Assembly (NCBI GenBank): GCA_011089965.1
Contig: JAANAU010000025.1
Location: 1-53,782 of the forward strand
Length of the DNA: 53,782 nucleotides
Source: Magnetococcales bacterium
Lineage (GTDB): Bacteria > Pseudomonadota > Magnetococcia > Magnetococcales > Magnetaquicoccaceae
Direction of reading: 5' to 3'
Shown: in pieces, positions 1 to 9,832 of the stretch
Layout: the number at the start of each line of letters is the position of its first letter
How positions within the stretch are numbered: position 1 is the first letter of the stretch
Translations under genes and position numbers: made by a program
The notes under the pieces: model-generated
Database searches by the model: none
Told to the model about the DNA's origin: nothing
The model's input: only the letters and a program-made list of their open reading frames with translations

Positions 1-2
1 GC

Positions 3-521
3 AAAAAGGCGTTCACAACCATGGACCAGACCGGTCTGGTCCGTTTATCCCAACCGCTCAACTATCTGATGCATGGACTCAGGAGAAAATTGATGCGTAA
101 TTCATTGAGCCGTCTGGATGATGCCGGTCTGACTCCGGATTCGGTCATGCTGTTCGGACGTCGGGCACTCGAAGCAACCATTGATATGATGTCTGAAGAG
201 GAGTTGTTGGCCTTGCCGAAAGTGGAACGGATTCTGATGCAGAAGCATCAGGATGGGCGTATGGAAGGGTTCCGAATGGGTCGCCAGGAGGGTCGCCAGG
301 AGGGTCGCCAGGAGGGTCGCCAGGAGGGTCGCCAGGAGGGTCGCCAGGAGGGAAGCCAGGAGGGTGCGGTATGGATTCTGACCCGTTTGCTGCAACACCG
401 TTTTGGCCCTCTTCCCGAGTGGGCGCAGAATAAAATTTTTGCAGCCAGCGCGGCCTCTTTGGAGACGTGGAGCCTGAGAGTGGTGGATGCCGAATCGCTG
501 GCAGAGGTGTTGGCAGAGTGA
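3..521 (+). CDS. Rpn/PD-(D/E)XK-type protein, C-terminal part with DUF4351 tail (5' truncated by window)
   Basis: The frame is open back to base 3, so the gene probably starts before the window; the first ATG inside is at 21. The visible part has an alpha-helical segment, a run of GRQE units encoded by a 12-bp tandem repeat (279-362), and a C-terminal block (LLQHRFGPLPEW ... LETWSLRVVDAESLAEVL) typical of the DUF4351 tail found on Rpn-family transposase-related nucleases. Members of that family carry an N-terminal PD-(D/E)XK nuclease domain, which is not visible here. The repeat probably forms a charged helix of variable length. It converges on the ABC permease with a 15-bp gap. Family assignment is fairly firm; whether the protein is active cannot be judged. 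Confidence 0.7.
   Translation, partial: KKAFTTMDQTGLVRLSQPLNYLMHGLRRKLMRNSLSRLDDAGLTPDSVMLFGRRALEATIDMMSEEELLALPKVERILMQKHQDGRMEGFRMGRQEGRQEGRQEGRQEGRQEGRQEGSQEGAVWILTRLLQHRFGPLPEWAQNKIFAASAASLETWSLRVVDAESLAEVLAE
279..362 (+). repeat. 12-bp tandem repeat GGTCGCCAGGAG, 6 perfect copies plus 1 variant
   Basis: Six exact copies of GGTCGCCAGGAG run from 279 to 350. A seventh, GGAAGCCAGGAG, fills 351-362. The unit is a multiple of three and lies in frame, encoding GRQE repeated, so copy number can change without a frameshift. Confidence 0.95.
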
Positions 522-536
522 TCCATCTGGTCTGAA

Positions 537-3101
537 TTATTGATCTTTCATCGCCTCGGCAGGAGAGGTGCGGGCCATGTGGCGTGCTGCCGGGATGGCG
601 GCCAGACAGGCAGTGGGAATGGCCACCAGGAGTGGTTGCAGGATGAGACCCGGCTCCAGATGGCTCTCCAGGGTCCAGCCAAAGGCACGATAGTTGATCA
701 CGTCGATCAACAGCCATCCTTGCACCAGCCCCAAAGGGAGGGCCAGAGTGCCGGCAGCCAGACCGAGCAGCAGGGATTGCAGCAGCACCGAGTGGCGGAT
801 CTCCGGAATGGTCAGGCCAATGGCGCGCAGGGTGGCCAGTTCGCGTACCCGTTCGTGACGGATGGCGGCCAGGGCGGTCAACACCCCGAAGAGGGCTGTC
901 AGGAGAGCCAGGAGTCGCAATGCCCGGGTGATGGCAAAGGTGCGGTCGAAGATCTCCAGGGAGTGTTCCCGCAAGGCGCGGTTGGACTGCATGGTGAGGG
1001 CGCGGTCGGGTCCGGCAGTGGCACGCAGGGTGGCCAGCATGGTTTCTGGATCCATGCCGGGTTGCAGTTGCAGGCCCATGACGCTCATGGCCGGATCCTG
1101 CCAGTGACGCAGCCACGTTGGGCGGCTGAGTGTGATCATGCCGGCATCCGAGCGGAAATCCCGATGGATCCCGCCGATGGTGAAGGGGTGGGGACCGTGG
1201 GGGGTGGGCAGGATCAGAGATGCGCCAACGTGCAGGTTGCGGCGTTGGGCCAGGGATTCGGTGATCAGCACCAGATCGTTGTTTTGAAAACCGGGCCAGA
1301 GTGCGGCATGATCCTTCTGTAACAGCAAAAGTCCGAGGAAACGGTCATAATCGATGTCCAGCACATGCAGACGGGCGATTCCATCCGGGGTATCCAGGTT
1401 GACCCGTCGGCCCAGACCCACGGAGGCGATGCCGGGCAGGGCCGAAAGATGGCGGATGACAACGGGATCCAGGGGAGGGGTGTCGGCGTTGTTGAGTGTG
1501 CCAGCGGCAGATACATAGATGTCGGAGAGGGTTGTGGCATCGAGCCACTGGATCATGGTGTGGCGGAAGCCATGAATCAAAATCCCCATGGCTGAGACCA
1601 TGGCCGTGGCCACGGTCAAGGCCGCCACCGCACTGCCGGTACGGCTCAATCCCCGTTGCACCCCGCCCACGGCCAGTTTTCCCTGCCAACCGGCGATACG
1701 GATCACAGCGGGTTGCAGTCGTTCCATCAGCCAGATGGTGAACCAGGGAGCGAGCAAAGCAGCACCAATGGTCAGCAAGGCCATGGCGATCAATCCCGGC
1801 TCCAGACGTTGGGTTGGCCACCAGACCAGTCCCAGGGCGCAGACCATGCAGCCGACAGCGATGCGGGCCAGGCGTGGAGCCGATTGCAGGTGATCCTGTT
1901 CCAGACGGGTGCGGCTCAGGGCGGTGATCACCGGTGCCATGGCCGCTTCCCGGGCCGGGAACCACGCGGCCATGAGCGTGGCTCCGATTCCCAGCCCCGC
2001 GCCTTTGAGGAGGGAGAACCACTCCAGGCTGGTATCGACCACCTGGAGCCGGAAATAGAGATCATTGATCGTGCGTGCCATCAGTTGCACCAATCCATCG
2101 CCCAGCACCACACCCAACAGGATGCCGAGCAGGGTGCCGGGGAGACCGAGCAGCAAGGCATCCAGCAGAATCGTGGTCAGTATCTCGTGGCGGGTCACCC
2201 CCTGTGCGCGCAGCAGTCCGATCCAGGTGCGGCGCTGAACCACGGAAAAGCTCATGGCATTGTGGATGATGAACATGCCCACCAGAAGGGCCAGCAGACT
2301 CAAGGCGGTCAGATTGGTCCGAAACGAGCGGGTCAGATTTTCCAGCACTTCGAGTCGTTCATGGGCAGGCAGCCGTTGCAGGCCAGGCGGCAGAGGGATG
2401 GGCAGGGGTTGGTTGGGTTCTTTCAGGATCAGATCCATGCGACTGATCTGGCCGGTCATGCCCAGGATCTCTTGGGCCGTGGCAATATCGGTCAGCAGTG
2501 TCGCGGAGAGGCTTTGTCTGGCCAAGGGGTGGGTGGTGGCGATCACTCCCAACAGGGTGATGGTTTTGCGGGTGCCGTTGGCTTCGATCTGGAATGGCGC
2601 TCCGGGTTGGAGTTGCAGCCGGTCTGCGGTCGTGTCCAGCAGCAGGGCACCGTCGGGTTGAATCAGCAGAGCAGCCAGCAGCTCGGGTTTGAGTGCCTGT
2701 CCCAGCTCCAGATGGGGCCGCAACCTGGCTTCGGCCAGAAAGTCAATGCCCAACAGGGTCAAAGAGTCGTGGTGTGTGTCGGGCAGGCGTACCGTCCCTT
2801 CGATGATGGGAGCTGCGGGTGGGGCATTGGGTTGGCGGCACCATTCGGCGTAGAATGTTTCGGGAATGCCGGCAGGTGGACCGATGATGCGGTGGGTGGC
2901 CAGACCGGAGGCTGCCTCCACAGACAGACGCATGGCGCGCATCGCCCCCTGATTGGCCAGATCCACGGCAACCGCAGTCGCCACGCCGATGGCCACCCCC
3001 AACAGGACCAACAGGGCCATGCCGGGATGGGCCTTGATCTGGCGCCAGCCGGAGAGCCAGACCAGCCGCGCACGACCGTTGAGAAAAAAAGGATGGTCCA
3101 T
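537..3101 (-). CDS. FtsX-family ABC transporter permease (large, two permease domains)
   Basis: About 854 residues. A first transmembrane helix near the N-terminus (MALLVLLGVAIGVATAVAVDL) is followed by a large periplasmic MacB-PCD-like region. A three-helix FtsX permease block follows (FIIHNAMSFSVVQRRTWIG, with ILLDALLLGLPGTLLG), then a second such block at the C-terminus (LRLLALLTALFGVLTALAAI ... ATLRAIGL). The double arrangement resembles YbbP/LolC-type permeases for lipoproteins or lipids. No ATPase partner is next to it. The start is uncertain: ATG at 3101 has GAGAGATGAG upstream, while in-frame ATGs at 3113 and 3146 are alternatives, the last overlapping the hscB stop. It follows hscB closely and is probably co-transcribed, though no functional link to Fe-S assembly is evident. 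Confidence 0.85.
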   Translation of the reverse strand: MDHPFFLNGRARLVWLSGWRQIKAHPGMALLVLLGVAIGVATAVAVDLANQGAMRAMRLSVEAASGLATHRIIGPPAGIPETFYAEWCRQPNAPPAAPIIEGTVRLPDTHHDSLTLLGIDFLAEARLRPHLELGQALKPELLAALLIQPDGALLLDTTADRLQLQPGAPFQIEANGTRKTITLLGVIATTHPLARQSLSATLLTDIATAQEILGMTGQISRMDLILKEPNQPLPIPLPPGLQRLPAHERLEVLENLTRSFRTNLTALSLLALLVGMFIIHNAMSFSVVQRRTWIGLLRAQGVTRHEILTTILLDALLLGLPGTLLGILLGVVLGDGLVQLMARTINDLYFRLQVVDTSLEWFSLLKGAGLGIGATLMAAWFPAREAAMAPVITALSRTRLEQDHLQSAPRLARIAVGCMVCALGLVWWPTQRLEPGLIAMALLTIGAALLAPWFTIWLMERLQPAVIRIAGWQGKLAVGGVQRGLSRTGSAVAALTVATAMVSAMGILIHGFRHTMIQWLDATTLSDIYVSAAGTLNNADTPPLDPVVIRHLSALPGIASVGLGRRVNLDTPDGIARLHVLDIDYDRFLGLLLLQKDHAALWPGFQNNDLVLITESLAQRRNLHVGASLILPTPHGPHPFTIGGIHRDFRSDAGMITLSRPTWLRHWQDPAMSVMGLQLQPGMDPETMLATLRATAGPDRALTMQSNRALREHSLEIFDRTFAITRALRLLALLTALFGVLTALAAIRHERVRELATLRAIGLTIPEIRHSVLLQSLLLGLAAGTLALPLGLVQGWLLIDVINYRAFGWTLESHLEPGLILQPLLVAIPTACLAAIPAARHMARTSPAEAMKDQ

Positions 3102-3135
3102 TCCGGATCTCATCTCTCGATGGTTCGACCTGGGG

Positions 3136-3774
3136 TCAATGGGCATCAAGAGCCAGTTCTTCCAGACGATCCAGTTCCTCCAGATAGCGTCGATGGTAGC
3201 GCATGCGATCCACGAGTCGGGCAATGGTCAGGCAGATGGCATCATCCGGGGTTTGTTGCCAGGTCCGGAAGAGGTTGGCAATCTGTGCCATTTCGGCTTG
3301 CAGGCGTGTTGTGGCCAGATTTTTCAAAGAGGATAAACGGGCAAGGGCATTGGTGGCCTGCGGATCGACGGTTTCCAGGGCCTCACGCAGCTCCATCACC
3401 TCTTCCAGAAATTCCGGATCTGGTGGCAATCGTTGCTCTTTCCATCCCAGACGTGCGAGCAGATAGCCGGCCCGGGCTACGGGATCAATCAGGGTTTGCC
3501 GCCCTTCGTTGAGCCGCGTGGTCCATTCCAAAGAGAGACGACGCTCCGTGGGGCTGCGTTGTGCAAAAAAATCGGGATGGAGTTGTCGTTGCAGGGTCCG
3601 GTGGCGCGTTTCCAGAGTGGTCATCTCCAGCTCAAATGCGCGCTCCAGGCCAAAGAGGGCAAAAAAGTCCAGATCCGGGGCAGGGGGGAGCAGTGCCCGG
3701 CAGGTGGTACACTGGACTCCTGCCGGAGTCGGACCCCGGCAGGACCAACAGAGTTGGGTGGCGGTCTGGTTCAT
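3136..3774 (-). CDS. hscB: Fe-S assembly co-chaperone HscB (J-domain) with N-terminal zinc finger
   Basis: About 212 residues. The J-domain carries HPD at residues 66-68 (LQRQLHPDFF) and the C-terminal helical bundle fits the HscB family, which hands IscU to the Hsp70 HscA during cluster transfer. It is longer than the roughly 170-residue E. coli protein. The extra N-terminus has C9-x2-C12 and C22-x2-C25, a rubredoxin-like zinc site of the kind seen in mitochondrial HSC20. The ATG at 3774 overlaps the iscA stop as TGATG; a GTG one codon upstream is possible but less likely. No hscA or fdx follows; the next gene is an ABC permease, so the partner chaperone must be encoded elsewhere. Confidence 0.92.
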   Translation of the reverse strand: MNQTATQLCWSCRGPTPAGVQCTTCRALLPPAPDLDFFALFGLERAFELEMTTLETRHRTLQRQLHPDFFAQRSPTERRLSLEWTTRLNEGRQTLIDPVARAGYLLARLGWKEQRLPPDPEFLEEVMELREALETVDPQATNALARLSSLKNLATTRLQAEMAQIANLFRTWQQTPDDAICLTIARLVDRMRYHRRYLEELDRLEELALDAH

Positions 3775-4112
3775 CACACCTTGAAGGATTCGCCGCAGCC
3801 GCAGCGTTCCTTCTCCTTGGGATTGCTGAACTTGAATCCGGATTTGAAGGGGGTGGACTCGAAATCGACCAGGGTGCCGTCCAGAATCAGGGCGGATTTG
3901 CCATCCACCACCACCCTGACGCCAAAGGATTCAAACACCTGATCCCCGGTATCCAGTTGATCGGCATACTCCAGTTTATAGGAAAAACCCGAGCAGCCTG
4001 CCGTGGTGGTGCCGATGCGGATGGCTGCCTCAGGTGTGCCCCGTTTGGCGAGCATGTTTTTGGCCTGACGTGCGGCCCGTTCGGTGAGTGAGACGCCTTG
4101 CAGGGTGGTCAT
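3774..4112 (-). CDS. iscA: A-type Fe-S carrier protein IscA/ErpA
   Basis: 112 residues, the usual size for HesB/IscA proteins. All three conserved cysteines are present: one in TTAGCSGFSYKLEYAD and the pair in the C-terminal CGCGESF. These proteins bind an Fe-S cluster or iron and deliver clusters to apoproteins. The start is set by AAGGAG ahead of ATG at 4112; an upstream extension in the same frame lacks family similarity. It lies 7 bp after iscU and overlaps hscB by one base, so it is in the isc operon. Whether it is functionally IscA or ErpA cannot be decided from the sequence. Confidence 0.95.
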   Translation of the reverse strand: MTTLQGVSLTERAARQAKNMLAKRGTPEAAIRIGTTTAGCSGFSYKLEYADQLDTGDQVFESFGVRVVVDGKSALILDGTLVDFESTPFKSGFKFSNPKEKERCGCGESFKV

Positions 4113-4119
4113 GATGGGA

Positions 4120-4506
4120 TCAGGCTCCTTTTTGTTTGCTGCGGTAGTCGGCCACAGCGGATTTGATGGCATCTTCGGCCAGCACCGAGCAGTGGATCTT
4201 GACCGGTGGCAAGGCCAACTCCTCGGCGATATCTTTGTTTTTGATCGTCAAGGCCTCATCAATGGTCTTGCCCTTGACCCATTCGGTGACCAGTGAAGAG
4301 GCGGCAATGGCAGAGCCGCAGCCAAAGGTTTTGAATTTGGCATCGTCGATGATGCCTGCGTCATTGACGCGGATCTGCAATTTCATCACATCTCCGCAGG
4401 CTGGCGCACCCACCATGCCGGTGCCGACCTGGAGGTCACCCTTGTCGAGACTGCCCACATTGCGGGGGTTTTCGTAATGATCGAGTACTTTTTCATTGTA
4501 TGCCAT
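4120..4506 (-). CDS. iscU: Fe-S cluster scaffold protein IscU
   Basis: 128 residues, matching E. coli IscU in length and opening (MAYNEKVLDHYENPRNVGS). The three ligand cysteines are visible in GAPACGDVM, FGCGSA and HCSVLAEDA. The HscA-recognition segment is close to LPPVK (here LALPPVKIHC). IscU receives sulfur from IscS and builds the nascent [2Fe-2S] cluster. The start at 4506 follows an IscS stop 28 bp upstream. The presence of LPPVK and hscB implies that an HscA-type chaperone exists in the genome. Confidence 0.97.
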   Translation of the reverse strand: MAYNEKVLDHYENPRNVGSLDKGDLQVGTGMVGAPACGDVMKLQIRVNDAGIIDDAKFKTFGCGSAIAASSLVTEWVKGKTIDEALTIKNKDIAEELALPPVKIHCSVLAEDAIKSAVADYRSKQKGA

Positions 4507-4534
4507 CGCGATTGCTCCAATCGTAGAAGGTAGG

Positions 4535-5746
4535 TTAGTGTGCCGCCCACTGCACGGTGGTCGGATCGATTCCCTCCTGGACCATTTCCCATAAAGGCGA
4601 CATGGCGCGCAGTTTGTTGACGGCACCCACGACGATCCGGATCACGTGCTCGATCTCCTCGGCGGTGGTGAAGCGGCCCAATCCAAAGCGGATCGATGTA
4701 TGGGCCATCTCTTCATGCACGCCCATGGCGCGCAATACATACGAGGGTTCCAGCGAGGCTGAGGTGCAGGCCGATCCGGAGGAGACCGCCACATCCTTGA
4801 TGGCCATCATCAGGGACTCCCCTTCGACGTAACTGAACGAGATGTTGAGGTTGCCGGCAATGCGGACCACGGGATCGCCGTTGAGGGAGACATGGGTCAA
4901 GGCATTCATGATGCCGGAGCGCAGTCGTTCCCGCAGCGTGAGCAGTCGGCTGTTTTCAGCCTCCATTTCGCTTTCAGACAGACGGCACGCCTCGCCCAGA
5001 CCCACCAGCAACGGGGTGGGCAGGGTGCCGGAGCGCATGCCCCGTTCGTGGCCGCCGCCATGCATGAACGCCTTGAGCCGTACCCGAGGTTGGCGACGGA
5101 CATAGAGGGCACCCACCCCTTTGGGTCCATAGATCTTGTGGGCAGAAATCGACAACAGATCGATGTGCATGGTATTGACATCGATGGGGATTTTTCCGAT
5201 GCCCTGGGCGGCGTCACAATGGAAGAAAATCTTGTGGCGTCGACACAACTGACCAATGGCCTCCAGCGGCTGGATCACGCCGACTTCATTGTTGACGGCC
5301 ATCACCGACACCAGAATGGTTTTGGGGGTGATGGCGGCCTCCAGTTCAGCCAGATTGATCAGGCCATTGGTGGCTACCGGCAGATAGGTCACCTCGAATC
5401 CCTCGGCCTCCAGGTGCCGACAGGTATCGAGGACCGCTTTGTGTTCGGTCGTGGGGGTGATGATATGGTTGCCCTTGTCGCGATAGAACTGGGCCACGCC
5501 CCAAATGGCCAGGTTGTCGGATTCGGTGGCCCCGGAGGTGAAGACGATTTCGCGGGGATCGGCACGGATGATGCTGGCCACCTGTTTGCGTGCCGTGGCC
5601 ACCGCCTCGTCGGCTTCCCAGCCATAGGCGTGGGAACGGGAGGCCGGATTGCCGAATCTTTCCGTGAACCAGGGCAGCATGGCTTTCAGCACCCTGGGGT
5701 CCACCGGGGTCGTGGCCTGGTAATCCATATAGATGGGTTTGATCAT
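4535..5746 (-). CDS. iscS: Cysteine desulfurase IscS
   Basis: 403 residues, opening [19 protein letters not shown] as in E. coli IscS (404 residues). The PLP lysine lies in [12 protein letters not shown]. The mobile loop carries the catalytic cysteine in [21 protein letters not shown], and the C-terminus is the IscU-docking type. It converts cysteine to alanine and transfers persulfide sulfur to IscU. AGGAG precedes ATG at 5746; a much longer in-frame extension has no family similarity. It follows a second cysteine desulfurase gene by 13 bp, so the operon carries two. Confidence 0.97.
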   Translation of the reverse strand: MIKPIYMDYQATTPVDPRVLKAMLPWFTERFGNPASRSHAYGWEADEAVATARKQVASIIRADPREIVFTSGATESDNLAIWGVAQFYRDKGNHIITPTTEHKAVLDTCRHLEAEGFEVTYLPVATNGLINLAELEAAITPKTILVSVMAVNNEVGVIQPLEAIGQLCRRHKIFFHCDAAQGIGKIPIDVNTMHIDLLSISAHKIYGPKGVGALYVRRQPRVRLKAFMHGGGHERGMRSGTLPTPLLVGLGEACRLSESEMEAENSRLLTLRERLRSGIMNALTHVSLNGDPVVRIAGNLNISFSYVEGESLMMAIKDVAVSSGSACTSASLEPSYVLRAMGVHEEMAHTSIRFGLGRFTTAEEIEHVIRIVVGAVNKLRAMSPLWEMVQEGIDPTTVQWAAH

Positions 5747-5759
5747 CGCATATGACTCC

Positions 5760-6890
5760 TTAATTGCGCAAACGGTCCACCGACCGTTTGAATGCTGAAA
5801 TGAATGCATCCACGGCAGTTTCGGTGGTATCCCAGCCGAGACTGATCCGTACCATGCTGCGGCTTGTTTCCGGATCCAGCCCCATGGCCAGCGGGACATG
5901 GGACGGAGTGTTCTTGCCCGATGAGCAGGCGGCACCACTGCTGATGGCAAAGCCGGCCAGATCGAGGGTCATAACCAAGGTTTCGCCATCGATCCTGCGC
6001 AGGGTCAATGCCGTGGTATTGGGCAGACGCGCGGCACCGGCACCCAGGATGACCGCATCCGGGAGGGTTTTCAAGATTCCCTCTTCAAGACGTTGTTGGA
6101 GTGCGGTCATGGTTTGGCTTTCCAGGTCCATGGTGGCGGACAGGCGGGCAGCGAGTGCACCGAATCCGGCGATTCCCGAGAGGTTTTCGGTTCCGGAGCG
6201 TCGTCCGCGCTCCTGGCCGCCACCAAGCAATTGCGGGGCCAGAGAGAGAGCCGGGGTGACCACCAGAGCGCCACACCCTTTGGGACCACCCATTTTGTGG
6301 GCCGAAAGCGTCAGCAGATCCACCCCCAAGGCATCAACGGCCAGAGGCAGTTTGCCGACCCACTGTGTGGCATCGCAATGCCAGGGAACCGGATGGGCGC
6401 GACAGATGGCACCGATTTCAGCCAATGGTTGCAACACGCCGGTTTCGTTGTTGGCTGCCATGATCGAGACCAGACGGGTATCCGGAGTCAAGGCAGAGTG
6501 CAAGGCCTCTGGATCGATCCGGCCTTGACCATCCACCGGCAGTTGTGTCACGTGCATGCCGCGTTGTTGCAGTTTTTCCAGAGGTTTGAGGACCGATGGG
6601 TGTTCGATGGCGCTGGTGATGATCCGGCCCGAGAAGTGACAGGCTTCGGCCAGGCCGAAGAGTGCCAGATGGTTGGCTTCGGTTCCGCCACTGGTGAAGA
6701 GGATGCGGTTGTCATGGATCTGCATCCATTTGGCCACGGCGCGGCGTGCATCATCCAGGGTGTGGCGTGCGGCCCGCCCGGGACCATGCACGGAGGAGGG
6801 GTTGCCTTCGATGCGTTGCAGGGTGGCGAGCATGGCTGCGATCACTTCGGGTCGCGGTGGCGATGAGGCGTTGTGGTCCAGATAGATCAT
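5760..6890 (-). CDS. NifS/IscS-like cysteine desulfurase (second copy)
   Basis: 376 residues of the class V aminotransferase fold. It opens [16 protein letters not shown], has the PLP lysine in [15 protein letters not shown] and the catalytic cysteine in [16 protein letters not shown]. The short loop and N-terminus resemble the NifS branch rather than IscS proper. Its ATG (6890) overlaps the iscR stop as ATGA, so the two are translationally coupled. It probably supplies persulfide to the same scaffold or to a specialised acceptor. It could also be the desulfurase partner of a thiouridylase, but no such gene is in the window. Confidence 0.92.
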   Translation of the reverse strand: MIYLDHNASSPPRPEVIAAMLATLQRIEGNPSSVHGPGRAARHTLDDARRAVAKWMQIHDNRILFTSGGTEANHLALFGLAEACHFSGRIITSAIEHPSVLKPLEKLQQRGMHVTQLPVDGQGRIDPEALHSALTPDTRLVSIMAANNETGVLQPLAEIGAICRAHPVPWHCDATQWVGKLPLAVDALGVDLLTLSAHKMGGPKGCGALVVTPALSLAPQLLGGGQERGRRSGTENLSGIAGFGALAARLSATMDLESQTMTALQQRLEEGILKTLPDAVILGAGAARLPNTTALTLRRIDGETLVMTLDLAGFAISSGAACSSGKNTPSHVPLAMGLDPETSRSMVRISLGWDTTETAVDAFISAFKRSVDRLRN

Positions 6891-7339
6891 GGCCGCATCT
6901 CCCTGGCGGAATGGATCGGCATGGCATTGGCCTGGATCTCCTCGATCAGCGTTCCCAGGTGGATCGATTCGAGATAGCGGTTGATGTGGGTGCCCACCCG
7001 TTCCCAGAGGTGATGGGTGATGCAGCGTGTCGCCTTGCGGCATCCTTCGGGATCCCCTTCTTCGCAGGAGGTGGCGCGGATCGGTTCATCCACGGCGCGG
7101 ATGATGTCGGCGATGCTGATGGCAGCGGGTGCGACCTCCAGCAGATATCCGCCGCCTGGACCGCGCACGCTGCGCACCAGACCGCGCCGGCGCAACTTGG
7201 CAAAGAGCTGTTCCAGATAGGACAGGGAGATCTCCTGGCGTCTGGAGATGTCGATCAGGGCCACCGGCGTCTCTCCGTCCTGGCAGCAGAGATCCAGCAT
7301 GGCTGTCACGGCATAACGTCCCCGGGTGGTCAGTTTCAT
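6887..7339 (-). CDS. iscR: Rrf2-family Fe-S regulator IscR
   Basis: 150 residues. It opens [17 protein letters not shown] with the winged helix-turn-helix of the Rrf2 family. A three-cysteine cluster motif follows (C-x7-C-x5-C in [16 protein letters not shown]), with the nearby His as expected for the fourth IscR ligand. IscR with a [2Fe-2S] cluster represses its own operon. GGAGAG precedes ATG at 7339. It overlaps cysE upstream and the nifS-like gene downstream by 4 bp each, placing the sensor second in the operon that it presumably regulates. Confidence 0.96.
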   Translation of the reverse strand: MKLTTRGRYAVTAMLDLCCQDGETPVALIDISRRQEISLSYLEQLFAKLRRRGLVRSVRGPGGGYLLEVAPAAISIADIIRAVDEPIRATSCEEGDPEGCRKATRCITHHLWERVGTHINRYLESIHLGTLIEEIQANAMPIHSAREMRP

Positions 7340-8025
7340 GGTTGCTCTCCGTGCCGGGTGGGAGTGGACTCTTCTTGTTCCAGTTTTTTGACGCGATCAT
7401 CCAGATGGCGTACCTGTTCCAAAAGACAGGTGACGGCCTTGGCCACCGGATCCACCATGGCCCCGCTCTGGCCATAAGAGGTGAAGGTGTTGATTTCGGG
7501 GTCGGCTTTGTATTTCGGCATCACCAGGCGTCCGGGGACGCCCACCACCGTGGTGTTGGCCGGTACATCGCTCACCACGACGGCATTGGAGCCGACCCGG
7601 ACGTTGGCGCCGATGGTGATGGGGCCGAGGATTTTGGCTCCTGCCCCGACCACCACGCCGTGTTCCAAAGTGGGGTGGCGTTTGCCGGCATTCCAACTGG
7701 TTCCACCCAGGGTGACGCCGTGGTAGAGCGTGACGTTGTCACCGATTTCGGTCGTCTCCCCGATCACCACCCCCATGCCATGATCAATAAAAAACCGTGC
7801 GCCGATCCGGGCTGCCGGATGAATCTCGATGCCGGTCAGAAAACGGGTCAAATTGGATAAAAAACGGGCCAGCAAACGAAAATTTTTGCGCCACAGCCAG
7901 TGAAACATCCGATAGGCCAGGATGGCATGCAAACCGGGATAACAGAGCAGAACCTCCAGGACGCTTCTGGCTGCGGGATCCCGTTGGAAGATGACTTCGA
8001 TGTCTTGTTTGATCCTGTGAAACAT
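7336..8025 (-). CDS. cysE: Serine O-acetyltransferase (EpsC/CysE type)
   Basis: 229 residues. An N-terminal helical part ([20 protein letters not shown]) precedes a left-handed beta-helix of hexapeptide repeats with the family signature [19 protein letters not shown] and [12 protein letters not shown]. The protein makes O-acetylserine from serine and acetyl-CoA, the first step of cysteine synthesis, and so feeds the two desulfurases downstream. The length fits the short EpsC-like class. The start at 8025 is chosen because further upstream the frame runs antisense to the cytochrome b gene. The stop overlaps the iscR ATG (ATGA). It is the first gene of the operon; the promoter must lie in 8026-8292. 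Confidence 0.95.
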   Translation of the reverse strand: MFHRIKQDIEVIFQRDPAARSVLEVLLCYPGLHAILAYRMFHWLWRKNFRLLARFLSNLTRFLTGIEIHPAARIGARFFIDHGMGVVIGETTEIGDNVTLYHGVTLGGTSWNAGKRHPTLEHGVVVGAGAKILGPITIGANVRVGSNAVVVSDVPANTTVVGVPGRLVMPKYKADPEINTFTSYGQSGAMVDPVAKAVTCLLEQVRHLDDRVKKLEQEESTPTRHGEQP

Positions 8026-8292
8026 GCTGGGATCCTGAAAAGTGGCAGTTGGTATCCGTGGAGCCTTTTGGGGTGCTGCGCGGTGGATACTGTGTTCAAT
8101 TCCGATCTTTTTTGTCAAGTTTTGGTTCCATGATTTCTCAAAAAAAAATCCGGACGAAAGGGTGGACAGGGGGGGGTTGGATGTGATAGCCATATTCCAC
8201 ACAATGCGCAACGGTATTGACTGTTTCCCTTGTGTTGCCCATTCACCGCTGCATCCGCTCAACCTTAAGACCATGACCCGGAGGAGATACGC

Positions 8293-9816
8293 ATGGACGC
8301 CGTGCGCAGAGCAGGAAATAATGTTATATTGTCGATAGAGCAATGGTTTAACAAGGGGTTCCCAGACCGGCTCAATCCATTTTACCACTTGGGATCGCTG
8401 ACATTCTTTTTCTTTTGGATTGTGCTGGTCTCCGGGATTTACGTCTTCATATTTTTTGAGACCAATGTGGCCGGGGCGTACAAGTCGGTGGAGTACATGA
8501 CCCACGACCAGTGGTGGATGGCCGGGGTGATGCGCAGTCTGCACCGGTATGCGTCGGATGCGGCGGTGATTTCGATTTTCATCCACATGTTTCGGGAGTT
8601 TTTCCGGGATCGTTATCGCGGGGTGCGGTGGTTTTCCTGGTTTACCGGGGTTCCGACCTTGTGGCTGGTGGTGATTCTGGGCATCACCGGGTATTGGTTG
8701 GTCTGGGATCAGTTGGCCCAATATGTGGCTTTGGCCACCGGAGAGCTGATCGACTGGATTCCGGGCATTCCCAGTGCCATGGTATTCAATTTCCTGGACA
8801 ACCAGATCACGGATCGTTTTTTCACCCTGATGGCCTTTTTGCATCTGTTGGGATTTCCGGTGGCTCTGGTGTTTCTGTTGTGGACCCATGTGAGCCGCAT
8901 CAGCAAGGTGGATTTCAATCCGCCTCTGCCATTGGCGGTTGGGGCGTTTTTGACGCTGCTGGCCGTTTCTCTGGTGAAGCCGGCGGTCAGTCATGCACCG
9001 GTGCAGGCGGGTCATTCGCCGGTGGTGCTGAATCTCGACTGGTTTTATCTCAACATCTATCCGTTGGTGGATATCATGGGACCGGGTTGGGCCTGGTCGC
9101 TTTCGACGGGTGTGACGATTGTATTGATGCTGTTGCCGTGGTTGCCCTCCAAGAAGGAGCTGCCTGCTGCCGAGGTCAATCTGGAGCATTGCAGCGGTTG
9201 TGGTCAATGCGCTCTGGATTGTCCGTATGGTTCGGTCACCATGCGCAAGCGCACGGATGGCAAAAAGGCCGAATTTGAACCCACGGTGGATCCCGGGTTG
9301 TGTACGGCATGCGGGATTTGCAGTGGCTCTTGTGTGTCATCCAGTCCCTCCCGCATGCCCAATACCACCTTGAAGACCGGTATTGAGATGCCCTGGTTCA
9401 CGGTGGATGCCCTGCGTCAGGAGGTCAGGAGCAAGCTGGGTGCGTTGTCTGGAACAGGGAAGATCATTCTGTTCGGCTGTGAACACGGCGTGGATGTGAC
9501 CACGATGAGCACCCCGCAGACCGCTGTGGTCAATCTGCCGTGCAGTGGCATGCTGCCTCCTTCGATGCTCGATTATGTCTTGAAGAACGGAGCCGATGGA
9601 GTGGTGGTGACCGGTTGCCGGGAAGGGGATTGCTATCATCGTTGCGGCAACACCTGGACCGAGCAACGTCTGTCCGGAGAACGGGAACCGAAACTGCTGA
9701 AACGGGTGGATCGGCAACGGGTGGTTGAGTTCCGGATCTCCAACTCCAAGAGCGAACGGGCGGCATTGAATCAACGGATCGATGCGTTCCGTCGTTCCCT
9801 GCAACCCTCTGCCTGA
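8293..9816 (+). CDS. Cytochrome b / 2x[4Fe-4S] ferredoxin / MvhD (FlpD-like) fusion
   Basis: 507 residues in three parts. Residues 1-290: cytochrome b N-terminal domain with several membrane helices and four heme-b histidines, H84-x13-H98 and H184-x14-H199; the 14-residue spacing is that of cytochrome b6. Residues ~300-355: two [4Fe-4S] motifs ([14 protein letters not shown] and [11 protein letters not shown]). Residues ~385-500: an MvhD/FlpD-like domain with FGCEHG, NLPCSGM and [15 protein letters not shown]. In methanogens MvhD passes electrons from hydrogenase to heterodisulfide reductase. Here the fusion should pass electrons between a cytosolic donor or acceptor and the quinone pool through the b hemes; the direction is inference. 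GGAGGAG precedes the ATG. It is followed at once by a small membrane-anchored protein. Confidence 0.88.
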   Translation: MDAVRRAGNNVILSIEQWFNKGFPDRLNPFYHLGSLTFFFFWIVLVSGIYVFIFFETNVAGAYKSVEYMTHDQWWMAGVMRSLHRYASDAAVISIFIHMFREFFRDRYRGVRWFSWFTGVPTLWLVVILGITGYWLVWDQLAQYVALATGELIDWIPGIPSAMVFNFLDNQITDRFFTLMAFLHLLGFPVALVFLLWTHVSRISKVDFNPPLPLAVGAFLTLLAVSLVKPAVSHAPVQAGHSPVVLNLDWFYLNIYPLVDIMGPGWAWSLSTGVTIVLMLLPWLPSKKELPAAEVNLEHCSGCGQCALDCPYGSVTMRKRTDGKKAEFEPTVDPGLCTACGICSGSCVSSSPSRMPNTTLKTGIEMPWFTVDALRQEVRSKLGALSGTGKIILFGCEHGVDVTTMSTPQTAVVNLPCSGMLPPSMLDYVLKNGADGVVVTGCREGDCYHRCGNTWTEQRLSGEREPKLLKRVDRQRVVEFRISNSKSERAALNQRIDAFRRSLQPSA

Positions 9817-9832
9817 GACAAGGAGTGTCGCC

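Noticed and set aside
279-362. 12-bp tandem repeat as a replication iteron
   Set aside because: It is in frame inside a coding region and encodes GRQE units; no initiator gene or A+T-rich region is nearby.
145-1116. Minus-strand frames over the DUF4351-type gene
   Set aside because: They are antisense to the 12-bp coding repeat (Pro/Gly-rich or Leu-rich shadows), with no start context or domain.
8026-8292. A third FNR-type box in the divergent region before the cytochrome b fusion
   Set aside because: TATTGACTG at about 8214 has no matching second half-site; no convincing dyad was found.
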